Below are positions 55,166-64,000 of a DNA stretch of 64,000 bases, piece by piece. Source of the DNA: Ruegeria haliotis (lineage in GTDB: Bacteria; Pseudomonadota; Alphaproteobacteria; Rhodobacterales; Rhodobacteraceae); assembly GCF_013377785.1 (NCBI RefSeq), contig NZ_JABXWT010000009.1:62001-126000 (forward strand), read 5' to 3'. Within the stretch, counting starts at the first letter, position 1. Each line of letters starts with the position of its first letter. The position numbers and the translations under genes are program-made. The notes below the pieces were generated by a model, which worked only from the letters and a program-made list of their open reading frames with translations, had not been told where the DNA came from and ran no database searches.

Positions 55166-55621
55166 ATGGCTATGATCGCAGTTGAAACCCGGTTTGGACG
55201 GCTCGGCGTCGAGGAATCCGACGGCGCAATCACCCGTCTTGTCTGGAATGGCAGAGATGAAGGTGAACTCACACCGCTGCTGCACGAGGCTGCCGCGCAG
55301 TTGCAGGCCTATGATGCCGGACAATTGGAACGTTTCGATCTGCCCTACCACGTTGAAGGGTCCGAGTTTCAAAGGCAGGTCTGTGACCTGATGTTTGCCA
55401 TACCCTTGGGTGAAACGCGTACCTATGGGGACATCGCCAAAGAGCTTGGGCAACCGGCGCAACCCGTGGGGCAGGCCTGTGGTGCCAACCCCATTCCTGT
55501 CATCCTTCCGTGTCACCGGGTTTTGGCCGCCAATGGGTTGGGCGGGTTTTCAGGGGATGGTGGCATCGAAACCAAAGTGGCCCTGCTGCGGCACGAGCGG
55601 GCGGCGGGTCTGCTCATCTGA
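55166..55621 (+). CDS. ogt: Methylated-DNA--protein-cysteine S-methyltransferase
   Basis: The 151-residue suicide repair enzyme takes the methyl group from O6-methylguanine onto Cys116 in the IPVILPCHRVL motif. It also has TRTYGDIAKELGQP of the winged-helix domain. It lacks an AraC-type Ada half, so it is Ogt-like. ATGs at 55166 and 55172 are both possible. Confidence 0.95.
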   Translation: MAMIAVETRFGRLGVEESDGAITRLVWNGRDEGELTPLLHEAAAQLQAYDAGQLERFDLPYHVEGSEFQRQVCDLMFAIPLGETRTYGDIAKELGQPAQPVGQACGANPIPVILPCHRVLAANGLGGFSGDGGIETKVALLRHERAAGLLI

Positions 55622-55697
55622 ACAGCGAAAATCTGTTGCAATCCTTGGACCCGAGGCCCAACTTATATCAGATGCTGAATTTGAAGGACCGCATTGA

Positions 55698-56165
55698 ATG
55701 ACGACCGAAACAAACCGCGCAGCCCGGAAGAAGGCCATTATCGACCGGCTAATGTCACTTGAATCGCAGGAACTGGCGACGGCGCAGGCACATTACGACG
55801 CCTTTCTGAAGGACTCACAGTTGGACGATCGTGAGGGCCACGACAAAGACGATATCGCCGCCTCGCGCGAGAATGCGGACTTGGCGGCGGCCTTTGATGC
55901 TCCGGTGCATGCGCATCACGCCAAGATCGACGTGATCGAGAATACCGATTTCGGCATAACCGATACCGTACAACCCGGTGCGGTGATCAAGTTCAACAAC
56001 CGGCGCTTTGTTGTCTGCGTGTCCACCACGCGGTTCGACGTGGACGGCAAGACCTATATGGGGATTTCAACGCAAAGCCCGATATATCTGGCCATGGTCG
56101 GGTTGAAGGCGGGTGACGTTTTTACCCACAATGGAACCGAATTCGAAGTTCAGGAAATTCTGTAG
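55698..56165 (+). CDS. GreA/GreB-like C-terminal domain protein
   Basis: The 155-residue protein has a charged helical N-terminal part (about 1-75) and a C-terminal domain (about 90-155: TVQPGAVIKFNN, GISTQSPIYLAMVGLKAGD, VFTHNGTEFEVQEIL) that resembles the FKBP-like domain by which GreA/GreB dock on RNA polymerase. The N-terminal part is shorter than a GreA coiled coil but includes an acidic DDREGHDKDD stretch. It may bind the polymerase secondary channel. It lies 76 bp after ogt; convergent with pcs. Confidence 0.68.
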   Translation: MTTETNRAARKKAIIDRLMSLESQELATAQAHYDAFLKDSQLDDREGHDKDDIAASRENADLAAAFDAPVHAHHAKIDVIENTDFGITDTVQPGAVIKFNNRRFVVCVSTTRFDVDGKTYMGISTQSPIYLAMVGLKAGDVFTHNGTEFEVQEIL

Positions 56166-56189
56166 CCTGATACCTGCGGCGCTGTCTTG

Positions 56190-56885
56190 TTATCTATCGC
56201 GCTGCGGGATCAATTGCTGTCCGATGCCTGCGAAAACCAGATACAGACTGGTTATGACCAGCCCCCAATGCGCCCAGCTTTCGGGGTGAAAATTGACCCA
56301 GGCTGCCCAGCCAGCAAAGAAAGTCCAGGCAAAGGCCATTGGCAAAGTCAGGCTGCGCCAGCGTTCGGTGCGCACGGGATGGACGAACTTCAGCGGCAGG
56401 AACATCGCTAGCGACAACAGCGTCACCAGCAGTAGAATCACCCAGAAATTGGGCTCGAGTGCGAAGATCACAATCACGAACATGTTCCAGCAACCCGGAA
56501 AACCTGAGAAGGAATTGTCTTTGGTTTTCATGCGCGTATCTGCGAAATACATAGCGCTGGCAAAGGTGATGACGATGATGGCAAACCATCCGGTCCAGCC
56601 GTCCATCAACCCGGATTTGAACAAAGCAAAGGCTGGAATGAACACGTAGGTCAGATAGTCGATAATCAGATCCAGAAGGACACCGTCGAATTCGGGCGCG
56701 TTCTTTTTGACGTGATAATGTCGGGCCAGCGGGCCGTCGATGCCATCAACGATGAACGACACGACCAACCATAGATACATCAGGCTCCACTTTTCTTCGA
56801 CCGCGGCCAGCATGGCCAGCATTGCGAAAACGGCACCAGTAGCGGTGAAAAGATGGACGGCTAACGCTTTGAATCTCAGAGTCAT
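56190..56885 (-). CDS. pcs: Phosphatidylcholine synthase
   Basis: Pcs condenses CDP-diacylglycerol with choline to form phosphatidylcholine in one step. The 231-residue inner-membrane protein has the CDP-alcohol phosphotransferase signature in the variant Pcs form: DGPLAR, then GVLLDLIID after twelve residues. About seven helices are present. FSGFPGCWNM is a typical Pcs stretch. It predicts a phosphatidylcholine-containing membrane and dependence on choline. Confidence 0.95.
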   Translation of the reverse strand: MTLRFKALAVHLFTATGAVFAMLAMLAAVEEKWSLMYLWLVVSFIVDGIDGPLARHYHVKKNAPEFDGVLLDLIIDYLTYVFIPAFALFKSGLMDGWTGWFAIIVITFASAMYFADTRMKTKDNSFSGFPGCWNMFVIVIFALEPNFWVILLLVTLLSLAMFLPLKFVHPVRTERWRSLTLPMAFAWTFFAGWAAWVNFHPESWAHWGLVITSLYLVFAGIGQQLIPQRDR

Positions 56886-56974
56886 GCAGATGTCATGTAC
56901 GATGCGCGGGGCAGATGCAAAGCAAAAAGCGGCACCGCGCTGTTAAGCGTTGAAATTATACGTGATTTTTGGAT

Positions 56975-57895
56975 TCAAGCTTTTGGGTGCGCGCGGTTGT
57001 AGACCTCCATCAGGCGCGCAGTGTCGACTGCAGTGTAGGCCTGAGTGGTCGACAATGATGCGTGACCCAGCAACTCTTGAATCGCCCTCAGGTCGCCTCC
57101 GGCAGAGAGCAGGTGGGTGGCGAAGCTGTGGCGCATGGCATGAGGGGTTGCTGTCGAGGGTAGGCCGAGTTGCATGCGGGCCTTGGCCATGACGTCCTGT
57201 ATGGCGCGGGGATTTAACGGGCCTCCGCGAACGCCCCGGAATAGCGCTGCGCCAAGTGACTGAGGATGCGGGCACAGTTGCAAGTACCGATCAACAGCCT
57301 CACGTGCGGCGGGAATGACCGGTACGATCCGCTCTTTATCGCCCTTGCCCAAAATGCGCAGGGATTGCGGCAACGGCGCATCCGCCCCGGTCAAGGAAAG
57401 GGCCTCGGATATCCGCAAGCCGCACCCATAGAGCAGAGTAACGACTGCAACGTCGCGGGCTGCTACCCAATCCGAGGTCGATTGCAATTCGACCGTTTCC
57501 AACATGGCACGGGCGGCGTCTTCGGCCAGTGGGCGGGGCAATTTCTTGGTGAACTTGGGCGCACGGGTGGATAAGACAGCGGTTGGTTCAAAGCCTTCTC
57601 GCTCGGCCAGCCAGCGATAGAAGCTTTTGACAGCAGAAAGTTTGCGCGCCAACGATCGTGCCCCCACATCCGACCCACGCTGATCTGCCATCCAGGCGCG
57701 CATGTCGGAAATAGAGATACGCTCCAACGCCGCCAGCCCCTGCCGTTCGCTATGATGCAATGTCATGAAAGACAGAAAATCAGCGACATCGCCCTGATAG
57801 GCGGATTTCGTGTTTTCTGACCGTCCCGCCAGCGCCCCCAGACTGTCCAGCCAGTGCTGCAACGCATCGCGGCAGGCTGGCGAGATCAGGCTCAC
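56975..57895 (-). CDS. xerC: Tyrosine recombinase XerC
   Basis: The 306-residue recombinase resolves chromosome dimers at dif with XerD. The N-terminal SAM-like domain covers about 1-95. The catalytic set is visible: Arg in GCGLRISEAL, His and Arg in HAMRHSFATHLL, His in LLGHASLSTTQ and Tyr in AYTAVD. It overlaps the DUF484 gene by 4 bp, the usual xerC context, which favours XerC over XerD and over a phage integrase. Confidence 0.95.
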   Translation of the reverse strand: MSLISPACRDALQHWLDSLGALAGRSENTKSAYQGDVADFLSFMTLHHSERQGLAALERISISDMRAWMADQRGSDVGARSLARKLSAVKSFYRWLAEREGFEPTAVLSTRAPKFTKKLPRPLAEDAARAMLETVELQSTSDWVAARDVAVVTLLYGCGLRISEALSLTGADAPLPQSLRILGKGDKERIVPVIPAAREAVDRYLQLCPHPQSLGAALFRGVRGGPLNPRAIQDVMAKARMQLGLPSTATPHAMRHSFATHLLSAGGDLRAIQELLGHASLSTTQAYTAVDTARLMEVYNRAHPKA

Positions 57896-58599
57896 GATAG
57901 CCAGTGGCGCATCGAGCGTTCGAACACGCCAGCAAAAAAGGCCAGAAGGTCAGTTCCAAGCTGCGGTGTGAAATGTCGCGGGTCTTTTGCGCCCATGACA
58001 ATCATTCCGGGCAGGCGACCGGGACCCAGATCCAGAGTCAGGCATGCCTCGGACCGCAATTGATCAGCGTGAGGGCCAAAGATTCTGCGGTTCGGCTGAT
58101 GAATTTCGCGCAACGTCACTTCACGCGCCGGACTGCTGCGATCATAAGTCAGATACTGGTTGATAAAGCCAGGTTCGGTCACGGTCAGGACGCCGCCGAG
58201 TTTATCGATGGCGGGATCGTTCTGCACCACCGTGGTTTCCAGAACCAATGTGATCCGATCGACACGCAGAGTTTCAGCCACTTCGGTGCCTAGCGTGCGC
58301 AGGAAATCTTCGAATTCGACCGGTTCCAGCAGTCGCAGAATGGCGCGATGAACCTGATTTGTGCCCGCCAGGTTTTCATACGCGGCGGCGATGACGGACC
58401 GATGGGTGTCTTCCAGCCGGTCCAGTCGCGTTTCAAGCCGTTGCATGGCGATGCCGCGCAGATCGATGACGTTGGTTCCACGCGCTTCTTCGTTCGCGGT
58501 CACCAGCGCCTGCATCAGATCTTTGTCGTCCAGTACGACGTCCGGCTCAGCCAGAATCGCGGCGCGGAGGTTATCCTCGAGTTTGGGGTTGCTGCTCAT
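57892..58599 (-). CDS. DUF484 family protein
   Basis: The 235-residue protein has an N-terminal helical part and coiled coil (about 1-90, with MQRLETRLDRLEDTHRS) and a GAF-like C-terminal domain (about 95-225). Its role is unknown, though it travels with xerC. The open frame reaches 58695, but the ATG at 58599 gives the family start and follows AGGACATGAG-type purines. Its stop region overlaps the xerC start by 4 bp. Confidence 0.9.
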   Translation of the reverse strand: MSSNPKLEDNLRAAILAEPDVVLDDKDLMQALVTANEEARGTNVIDLRGIAMQRLETRLDRLEDTHRSVIAAAYENLAGTNQVHRAILRLLEPVEFEDFLRTLGTEVAETLRVDRITLVLETTVVQNDPAIDKLGGVLTVTEPGFINQYLTYDRSSPAREVTLREIHQPNRRIFGPHADQLRSEACLTLDLGPGRLPGMIVMGAKDPRHFTPQLGTDLLAFFAGVFERSMRHWLS

Positions 58600-58799
58600 G
58601 TCCTGTCCGGTCTTCTTTTTGTTGAGCGGCTTATAACATGACCCGGCGGATTTGCCTTGGGAAAAATGCACGCAAGAGCGGAATTCGTTTGGCACTGTGC
58701 TTGTGGTGCGCTCCCACCTGCAACGCCCTGATCACAGATCAGGTCCTGACAGTTGGGCCAAGCGCGGCGCCTGACGGCACCGCGCGGTCGTGTGATGGA

Positions 58800-59453
58800 T
58801 CAGAGGATTTTCTGACCGGTCTTGGCCCAGTCTGCCATGAATGTTTCCAGACCTTTGTCTGTCAGCGGGTGATCGGCCAGCTTCTTGATCACGGCGGGCG
58901 GTGCGGTGATGACGTCAGCACCGATGCGGGCACTGTCGGTCACGTGATTCACGGTGCGGATCGAGGCTGCGAGGATTTCAGTCTCAAACCCGTAATTGTC
59001 ATAGACCTGACGGATGTCTGCGATCAATTCCATCCCGTCCATGTTGATGTCGTCCAACCGACCGATAAAGGGCGAGATGAAGGTCGCGCCGGCCTTGGCG
59101 GCCAACAGAGCCTGATTGGTCGAGAAACAAAGCGTCACGTTGACCATCTGGCCTTCGTCGGACAGTGTCTTGCACGCCTTCAGACCGGCCCATGTCAACG
59201 GAACCTTGACCGCAATGTTCGAGGCGATCTTGGCCAGCTTGCGGCCTTCGGCGATCATGTCGTCGGCCTCAGTCGCGACAACCTCGGCCGAGACCGGTCC
59301 GTCGACCAGATCACAGATTTCCTTGGTCACTTCCAGAATGTCGCGACCAGATTTCAGGATCAGCGAAGGGTTGGTGGTCACGCCGTCCACCATGCCCAGA
59401 TCGTTCAGCTCGGCAATGGCGTCGATCTCGGCTGTATCTACGAAGAATTTCAT
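58800..59453 (-). CDS. tal: Transaldolase (TalC/fructose-6-phosphate aldolase type)
   Basis: The 217-residue short transaldolase has the N-terminal [23 protein letters not shown], and the Schiff-base Lys in [18 protein letters not shown] is the phosphate-binding region. It moves a dihydroxyacetone unit between sugar phosphates in the pentose phosphate pathway. Members of this length can also be F6P aldolases; the sequence does not settle which. A CCTGATC/GATCAGG hairpin (58727-58743) lies 57 bp after its stop. It is divergent from priA. Confidence 0.94.
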   Translation of the reverse strand: MKFFVDTAEIDAIAELNDLGMVDGVTTNPSLILKSGRDILEVTKEICDLVDGPVSAEVVATEADDMIAEGRKLAKIASNIAVKVPLTWAGLKACKTLSDEGQMVNVTLCFSTNQALLAAKAGATFISPFIGRLDDINMDGMELIADIRQVYDNYGFETEILAASIRTVNHVTDSARIGADVITAPPAVIKKLADHPLTDKGLETFMADWAKTGQKIL

Positions 59454-59544
59454 GAGGGCAGTCCTTTGATGGGTTGGCCTTAGTCGCGGATGCCTTTACC
59501 TCAAAGAGACCCATGCTGAAACCCCTGCTGAGGACGCGCGTGAC

Positions 59545-61740
59545 TTGAGCACTCAGGAATTCTTCGACCAAGGTGAGCTGGTGGCGGTCCTGACCACACA
59601 ACCGCTGGACCGGACGCTGGATTACAAAGCGCCTGAAGGTGGGTGTTTTCTAGGTGCGTTTGTTGAGGTGCCGTTGGGACCGCGAAAGGTTCTGGGCGTG
59701 ATCTGGGGGCCGGGGCAGGGGGGCTTCGATCTCAGCAAGGCCCGGTCAGTGATCCGGGTGCTTGAGGTCGCGCCGATGCGCGAAGAGATGCGCGTGTTTC
59801 TGGGGCGGGTGGCGGATTATACGCTAACACCGATGCCCGCGATGCTGCGCCTTGCGACCCGCGCGCCTGGGCTGGGCGATCCGCCGTCGATGCGCAAAGT
59901 GTATCGGCTTGGTGATGGCGAGCCTGACCGGATGACTGACGCGCGCTCGCGTGCTCTGGGCGTTCTACGGGATTTTGGTGGGCTGGCCTTTACGCTGAAG
60001 GAACTGGCCGAGCAGGCGGGGGTGACATCCTCGGTCGTCAAGGGGCTGGTTAAGCAGGGTGCTGTGCGGGAAGAAGACAGCCCGCGCGATTTGCCTTATC
60101 CGCATCTTGATCCGGACCTGCCGGGGAAAGAGCTGACTGATGATCAGGCGGGGGCCGTTGGCAAGCTGCAACAAGGGCTTCAATCCGGCGATTATGGCAC
60201 AACGCTGCTGAAGGGCGTAACGGGCTCGGGCAAGACCGAGGTCTATCTGGAGGCCGTGGCCGAGGCGCTGCGGATGGGGCGGCAGGCGCTGGTGTTGTTG
60301 CCCGAAATTGCGTTGACGGCAGAATTCCTGACACGAGTCGAAGCGCGCTTTGGCGCACGCCCTGCCGAATGGCATTCGGGTGCAACGATGACCGAGCGTC
60401 GTCGGGTCTGGCGCATGGTGGGGCAGGGCAAGGCGCAGCTGGTTGTGGGCGCGCGTTCGGCGCTGTTTCTGCCATTCCGCGATCTGGGGTTAGTGGTGGT
60501 CGATGAGGAACACGACACTTCGTATAAACAGGAAGATGGCGTTCACTACAGCGCCCGCGACATGGCGGTTCTGCGGTCGGCCATTTGTGGCGGTCGCGTG
60601 GTCCTGGCCAGCGCCACGCCTTCACTGGAAAGCTGGGCCAATGCCGAGGCTGGCAAGTACGACCGGCTGGACTTGACCGCGCGCTTTGGGGCGGCGGTTC
60701 TGCCCGAGATGAAGCCCATCGACATGCGGGCCGAGCAGATGCAGTCGGGAACGTGGATTTCTCCGTCGCTGCGGCAGGCGGTGCGGCAGCGGGTCGAGAG
60801 GGGCGAGCAGTCATTGCTGTTCATCAATCGCCGCGGCTATGCGCCCGTGACCTTGTGCCGGGCTTGCGGGGAACAGATCGCGTGTGATCATTGCGACGCG
60901 AGGATGGTCGAACACCGGTTTCTGAAACGCCTGATGTGTCACCAATGCGGCGAGACCAAGCCGATGCCCGAGGCTTGTCCTTCGTGTCAGGTTGAAGGCA
61001 AGCTGGCCCCGGTCGGGCCGGGGATCGAACGGTTGGCTGAAGAGGCTGAGCTGACGTTCCCTGAGGCAAAGATCGTCATGCTCAGTTCCGATCTGTTCGG
61101 ATCGGCACGAGCGTTGAAGGCGAAGATCGAAGAGATTGCCGAGGGTGACGCTGACATTGTCATAGGTACGCAGCTGGTGGCCAAAGGGCACAATTTTCCA
61201 AACCTCACGCTGGTGGGGGTCATCGACGCGGACCTCAGCCTGCACGGCGCAGACCTGAGGGCAGCGGAACGGACGTTCCAACTGATGCGACAGGTGGCGG
61301 GGCGGGCTGGTCGGGCCGAAAAGCCGGGGCAAGCGCTGTTGCAGACCTTTCAACCCGAACATCCGGTGATCCGCGCGATCCTGTCGGGTGATGAAGAAGG
61401 ATTCTGGAAGGCCGAGGCTGCCGGGCGGCAAGCGGCGGGCGTGCCGCCCTACGGGCGAATGGCTGGGATCGTTCTGTCCGGGCCGGAGGTTGGACCCGTA
61501 TTTGATATTGGCAACGCAATGGCGCGCAACGACGCCCCCTTGCGTCAGATTGGTGCACAGGTGTTTGGCCCGGCACCAGCGCCCATTGCCCGTATTCGCG
61601 GGCGTCATCGTGTACGGTTGCTGGTCAAGGCCCCCAAAGGCGCTCCGATTCAGGATGCCATCTCGCACTGGATCGCGCCACTACGCCTGAAAGGAGATAT
61701 CCGCCTGACCGTGGATATCGATCCCCAGAGTTTTTATTGA
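59545..61740 (+). CDS. priA: Primosomal protein N' (replication restart helicase)
   Basis: PriA reloads the replisome at stalled forks. The 731-residue protein has an N-terminal DNA-binding domain, Walker A in GVTGSGKTEVYLEA, Walker B-type DEEHD, GARSALFLPF, and eight zinc-ribbon cysteines (CRACGEQIACDHC and CHQCGE with CPSC). The start is TTG at 59545, giving MSTQEFFDQGELVAVL, with GAGGACG upstream; no in-frame ATG fits. Length is normal for the family. Confidence 0.96.
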   Translation: MSTQEFFDQGELVAVLTTQPLDRTLDYKAPEGGCFLGAFVEVPLGPRKVLGVIWGPGQGGFDLSKARSVIRVLEVAPMREEMRVFLGRVADYTLTPMPAMLRLATRAPGLGDPPSMRKVYRLGDGEPDRMTDARSRALGVLRDFGGLAFTLKELAEQAGVTSSVVKGLVKQGAVREEDSPRDLPYPHLDPDLPGKELTDDQAGAVGKLQQGLQSGDYGTTLLKGVTGSGKTEVYLEAVAEALRMGRQALVLLPEIALTAEFLTRVEARFGARPAEWHSGATMTERRRVWRMVGQGKAQLVVGARSALFLPFRDLGLVVVDEEHDTSYKQEDGVHYSARDMAVLRSAICGGRVVLASATPSLESWANAEAGKYDRLDLTARFGAAVLPEMKPIDMRAEQMQSGTWISPSLRQAVRQRVERGEQSLLFINRRGYAPVTLCRACGEQIACDHCDARMVEHRFLKRLMCHQCGETKPMPEACPSCQVEGKLAPVGPGIERLAEEAELTFPEAKIVMLSSDLFGSARALKAKIEEIAEGDADIVIGTQLVAKGHNFPNLTLVGVIDADLSLHGADLRAAERTFQLMRQVAGRAGRAEKPGQALLQTFQPEHPVIRAILSGDEEGFWKAEAAGRQAAGVPPYGRMAGIVLSGPEVGPVFDIGNAMARNDAPLRQIGAQVFGPAPAPIARIRGRHRVRLLVKAPKGAPIQDAISHWIAPLRLKGDIRLTVDIDPQSFY

Positions 61741-61741
61741 T

Positions 61742-61759
61742 CTCTGCATGCATGCAGAG
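61742..61759. repeat. Perfect 18-bp palindrome after priA
   Basis: CTCTGCATG is followed immediately by its reverse complement CATGCAGAG. It begins one base after the priA stop and lies 61 bp before the MFS gene. It could be a repressor site for the permease or a compact hairpin. Confidence 0.6.
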
Positions 61760-61819
61760 GCGATGTGCGTTGCCTGCTTTCCTCTCGCCAAGACAATGAA
61801 ATGGGCGTAGAGGACTCAC

Positions 61820-63052
61820 ATGCTGAAACCCATGCCGCTTTCTGAGGCGCAGAGCCTTCCGTTCTGGCGCCGCCCTGTGACGCTCTTGTTCATGATGGCG
61901 ATGACCATGCCGATTGCGTTCAACGCATGGAGCGCGCTGTTGAACAATTTTGTCATTGAGGCGGCGAATTTCGATGGTGCGGATATCGGTCTGCTGCATA
62001 CAGTGCGCGAGATTCCGGGGTTTCTGGCTGTGGGCGTGATCGCGGTGATCCTGTTCATCCGCGAGCAGGTTCTGGCGATGATCTCGCTGATGCTGTTGGG
62101 TGTTGCAACGGCGGTGACCGCATGGTTCCCCAGTCTTGGCGGGTTGCTGTTCGTGACGCTGTTCAGCTCGATTGGCTTTCATTATTACGAGACAGTGAAC
62201 CAATCGCTGCAACTGCAATGGTTGCCCAAAGACCGCGCGCCGCAGGTGCTGGGATGGCTTGTGGCGATGGGGTCGGCTGCGACGCTGGTAGTTTATGGCC
62301 TGATCGTGCTGACATGGGAGCGGTTCGATCTGGCCTATAACATGGTGTTCATGGCGGCAGGCGGGCTGACGGCGCTGCTGGCACTGTTCTGCCTGATCGC
62401 CTATCCGCAATTCGACGCACCCACGCCTCAGACAAAGAAGATCGTTCTGCGCCGCCGCTACTGGCTGTACTATGCGCTGCAATTCATGGCCGGTGCGCGT
62501 CGACAGATATTTGTCGTCTTCGCGGGTTTCATGATGGTCGAGAAATTCGGCTTCGAAGTGCATGAGTTGACGGGGCTGTATATGATCAACCTGCTGATCA
62601 ACATGACCGCCGCGCCGATGCTGGGCAAAGCGGTGGCGAAATTCGGCGAACGTCGCACGCTGATCTTTGAATATACCGGGCTGGCCATCGTGTTTGCGGC
62701 TTATGGCGGTATCTACTGGTTCGGCTGGGGTGTGTTGATCGCGGCGATCCTCTATGTGATCGATCATGTTTTGTTTGCTCTGGCTTTAGCGCTCAAGACC
62801 TATTTTCAGAAGATCGCCGACCCGGCGGATATCGCGCCCACGGCGGCCGTGGCGTTTACCATCAACCATATTACGGCGGTATTCTTGCCAGCACTGCTGG
62901 GGTTGCTTTGGATTGTCTCGCCTGGCGCTGTCTTTGGATTTGCCGCTGCCATGGCTCTGGTGTCTCTGGCGCTGTCTCTGCTGATCCCGCGACACCCCGA
63001 GCCGGGTAATGAAACGGTTTTGTCGAAATACGCCCCCGCGCCCGCTGAATAA
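61820..63052 (+). CDS. MFS transporter
   Basis: The 410-residue protein has about twelve hydrophobic helices, starting at PVTLLFMMAMTMPIAFNAW, with a central cytoplasmic loop near residue 200 (TPQTKKIVLRRRYW). It belongs to the major facilitator superfamily by topology; no substrate motif is recognised. The ATG at 61820 follows GTAGAGGAC. The palindrome at 61742-61759 lies in its leader. Confidence 0.83.
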   Translation: MLKPMPLSEAQSLPFWRRPVTLLFMMAMTMPIAFNAWSALLNNFVIEAANFDGADIGLLHTVREIPGFLAVGVIAVILFIREQVLAMISLMLLGVATAVTAWFPSLGGLLFVTLFSSIGFHYYETVNQSLQLQWLPKDRAPQVLGWLVAMGSAATLVVYGLIVLTWERFDLAYNMVFMAAGGLTALLALFCLIAYPQFDAPTPQTKKIVLRRRYWLYYALQFMAGARRQIFVVFAGFMMVEKFGFEVHELTGLYMINLLINMTAAPMLGKAVAKFGERRTLIFEYTGLAIVFAAYGGIYWFGWGVLIAAILYVIDHVLFALALALKTYFQKIADPADIAPTAAVAFTINHITAVFLPALLGLLWIVSPGAVFGFAAAMALVSLALSLLIPRHPEPGNETVLSKYAPAPAE

Positions 63053-63118
63053 TCACCAGCGCTTGACCTTGGCGGTTCACCGCCCTAGGCGCTGTGCCAG
63101 CTTAGACAGGAGGCTCCC

Positions 63119-63997
63119 ATGCCCACATTCACGGCGTTTACCACCATGCTCGGCAAAACCGCAGCCGACGGATTGGGTGAAGCGATGGAGCGTTTGGATC
63201 CGGAACCCACAGGTGTGGGTGTGTTCGAGGTCGAAGACGGTTCAGGTCTGTGGGAGGTTGGCGGCTATTTCATCGAGACCCCGGATGAAACTGCGCTGGC
63301 GGTTCTGGCGGTGGCATTTGAGGCCAAACCGTTCGTTGTTTCGCAATTGCCCAAAACCGACTGGGTCGCCCATGTGCGCCGCGAACTGGCCCCGGTCGAG
63401 GCGGGCCGGTTCTTTGTGTATGGCAGCCATGACGCGGATAACGTACCCGAGAACCGCATCCCGTTGTTGATCGAGGCGGCGATGGCCTTTGGCACCGGAC
63501 ACCACGGGACCACATTGGGCTGCCTCAAGGCGCTGGATCAGCTGCTGGATGATGGATTTGAAGCAACCAAAGTGGCCGATATCGGTTGCGGCACTGCCGT
63601 TCTGGCCATGGCCGCCGCGCGTGTCTGGGATGGCGAAATACTGGCCAGCGATATCGACCAGGTTGCAGTCGACGTGGCCGAGGCGAACCTGAAGGCAAAC
63701 GGAATGTCCGGTGCCGTGCGTTGTGTCGAAGCAGCGGGCTTCGATCACCCCCAGCTGCAGTCGTTGGCACCCTACGACTTGATTTTTGCCAATATTCTCA
63801 AAGGTCCTCTGGTGGCGTTGTCCCCGGAAATCGCAGCGAATCTGCGACCCGGAGGCCACGCGATCCTGTCGGGAATCCTTAATGAGCAAGCCGATGATGT
63901 GGTGGCGGTTTATTCCCAAAATGGGTTCAATCTTGCAAATCGAGATCAGATTGGTGAGTGGACGACGCTAATCTTAACGAAACAGGGCGCAATTTAG
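63119..63997 (+). CDS. prmA: Ribosomal protein L11 methyltransferase
   Basis: PrmA trimethylates lysines and the N terminus of ribosomal protein L11. The 292-residue protein has an N-terminal substrate-recognition domain (about 1-110), then a Rossmann methyltransferase domain with AFGTGHHGTT, VADIGCGTAVLAMAAAR (SAM motif I) and FANILKGPL (motif IV NIL). AGGAGG (63107-63112) precedes the ATG. The stop falls three bases before the window end, so the gene is complete. Confidence 0.95.
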   Translation: MPTFTAFTTMLGKTAADGLGEAMERLDPEPTGVGVFEVEDGSGLWEVGGYFIETPDETALAVLAVAFEAKPFVVSQLPKTDWVAHVRRELAPVEAGRFFVYGSHDADNVPENRIPLLIEAAMAFGTGHHGTTLGCLKALDQLLDDGFEATKVADIGCGTAVLAMAAARVWDGEILASDIDQVAVDVAEANLKANGMSGAVRCVEAAGFDHPQLQSLAPYDLIFANILKGPLVALSPEIAANLRPGGHAILSGILNEQADDVVAVYSQNGFNLANRDQIGEWTTLILTKQGAI

Positions 63998-64000
63998 GCC

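Noticed and set aside
56975..57895. Phage or island integrase
   Set aside because: The recombinase overlaps a DUF484 gene, the standard chromosomal xerC context, and no att-like repeats or phage genes are nearby.
58727..58743. FNR-type site CCTGATC-ACA-GATCAGG
   Set aside because: Symmetry is similar but spacing and outer bases differ from TTGAT-N4-ATCAA, and no gene start is placed suitably.
61625..62767. 380-codon open frame antisense to the MFS gene
   Set aside because: Gln/His/Arg-rich translation typical of the reverse of membrane-protein codons; no start signal.

Overview
The window is chromosomal DNA of a marine-type alphaproteobacterium, most likely a Rhodobacterales (Roseobacter-group) member. 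Pointers are the gene order rpsA-ihfB-lapA-trpF-trpB with a distant trpA, a NuoE/NuoF-type fused formate dehydrogenase beta subunit, phosphatidylcholine synthase, a DUF6525-like protein, a DUF484-xerC pair, TamA-TamB, and fairly GC-rich coding DNA. It is densely packed with mostly housekeeping and catabolic genes. I see no prophage, insertion sequence, CRISPR array, rRNA or tRNA.

Layout. 0-2.4 kb: a flavin-dependent tryptophan-halogenase-family gene and a small DUF6525-like gene. 2.5-7.2 kb: rpsA, ihfB, lapA-like, trpF and trpB, ending in a clear terminator. 7.2-13.6 kb, all minus strand: a heme-monooxygenase-like ABM protein, DUF2237, a class-C beta-lactamase-like hydrolase, pth, rplY, an L-lactate dehydrogenase-type flavoprotein, trpA and a PagL-like outer-membrane protein. 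13.7-20.4 kb, plus strand: ychF, a LysR regulator with a TTG start, and NAD-dependent formate dehydrogenase (fused FdsG-FdsB, then FdsA). 20.7-21.6 kb: a membrane-bound LytTR regulator. 21.6-22.3 kb: a 710-bp palindrome-rich spacer without a convincing gene. 22.3-28.2 kb: tamB and tamA.

28.3-36.9 kb is a purine (urate) catabolism region: urate hydroxylase PuuD, a LysR regulator, HIU hydrolase, a PuuE-UraD fusion, ureidoglycolate lyase, (S)-ureidoglycine aminohydrolase and a GhrA-like glyoxylate reductase. A GAPDH gene and two small secreted proteins lie among them. Together these would take urate to glyoxylate plus urea and then reduce glyoxylate. Only the allantoate-hydrolysing step is not visible. 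37-40.7 kb: acyl-CoA dehydrogenase plus thioesterase, then a DUF1007/NicO metal-export pair. 40.7-50 kb: truA, the ycjX-GNAT-ycjF operon, a VIT-family transporter, an NDUFA9-like/DoxX-like fusion, DUF2269 and DUF2339 membrane proteins. 50-64 kb: ileS, a large membrane protein carrying an alpha/beta-hydrolase signature, ogt, a GreA-like protein, pcs, xerC-DUF484, transaldolase, priA, an MFS permease and prmA, which ends 3 bp before the window does.

The least explained material is (i) the 710-bp spacer at 21.6-22.3 kb, (ii) the repeats upstream of the LytTR gene, which have the geometry of a LytTR binding site, (iii) the multi-TM hydrolase at 53-55 kb, (iv) the AAACACTGTT element shared by two leaders of the urate cluster, and (v) the PagL-like protein that appears to lack the catalytic acidic residue.
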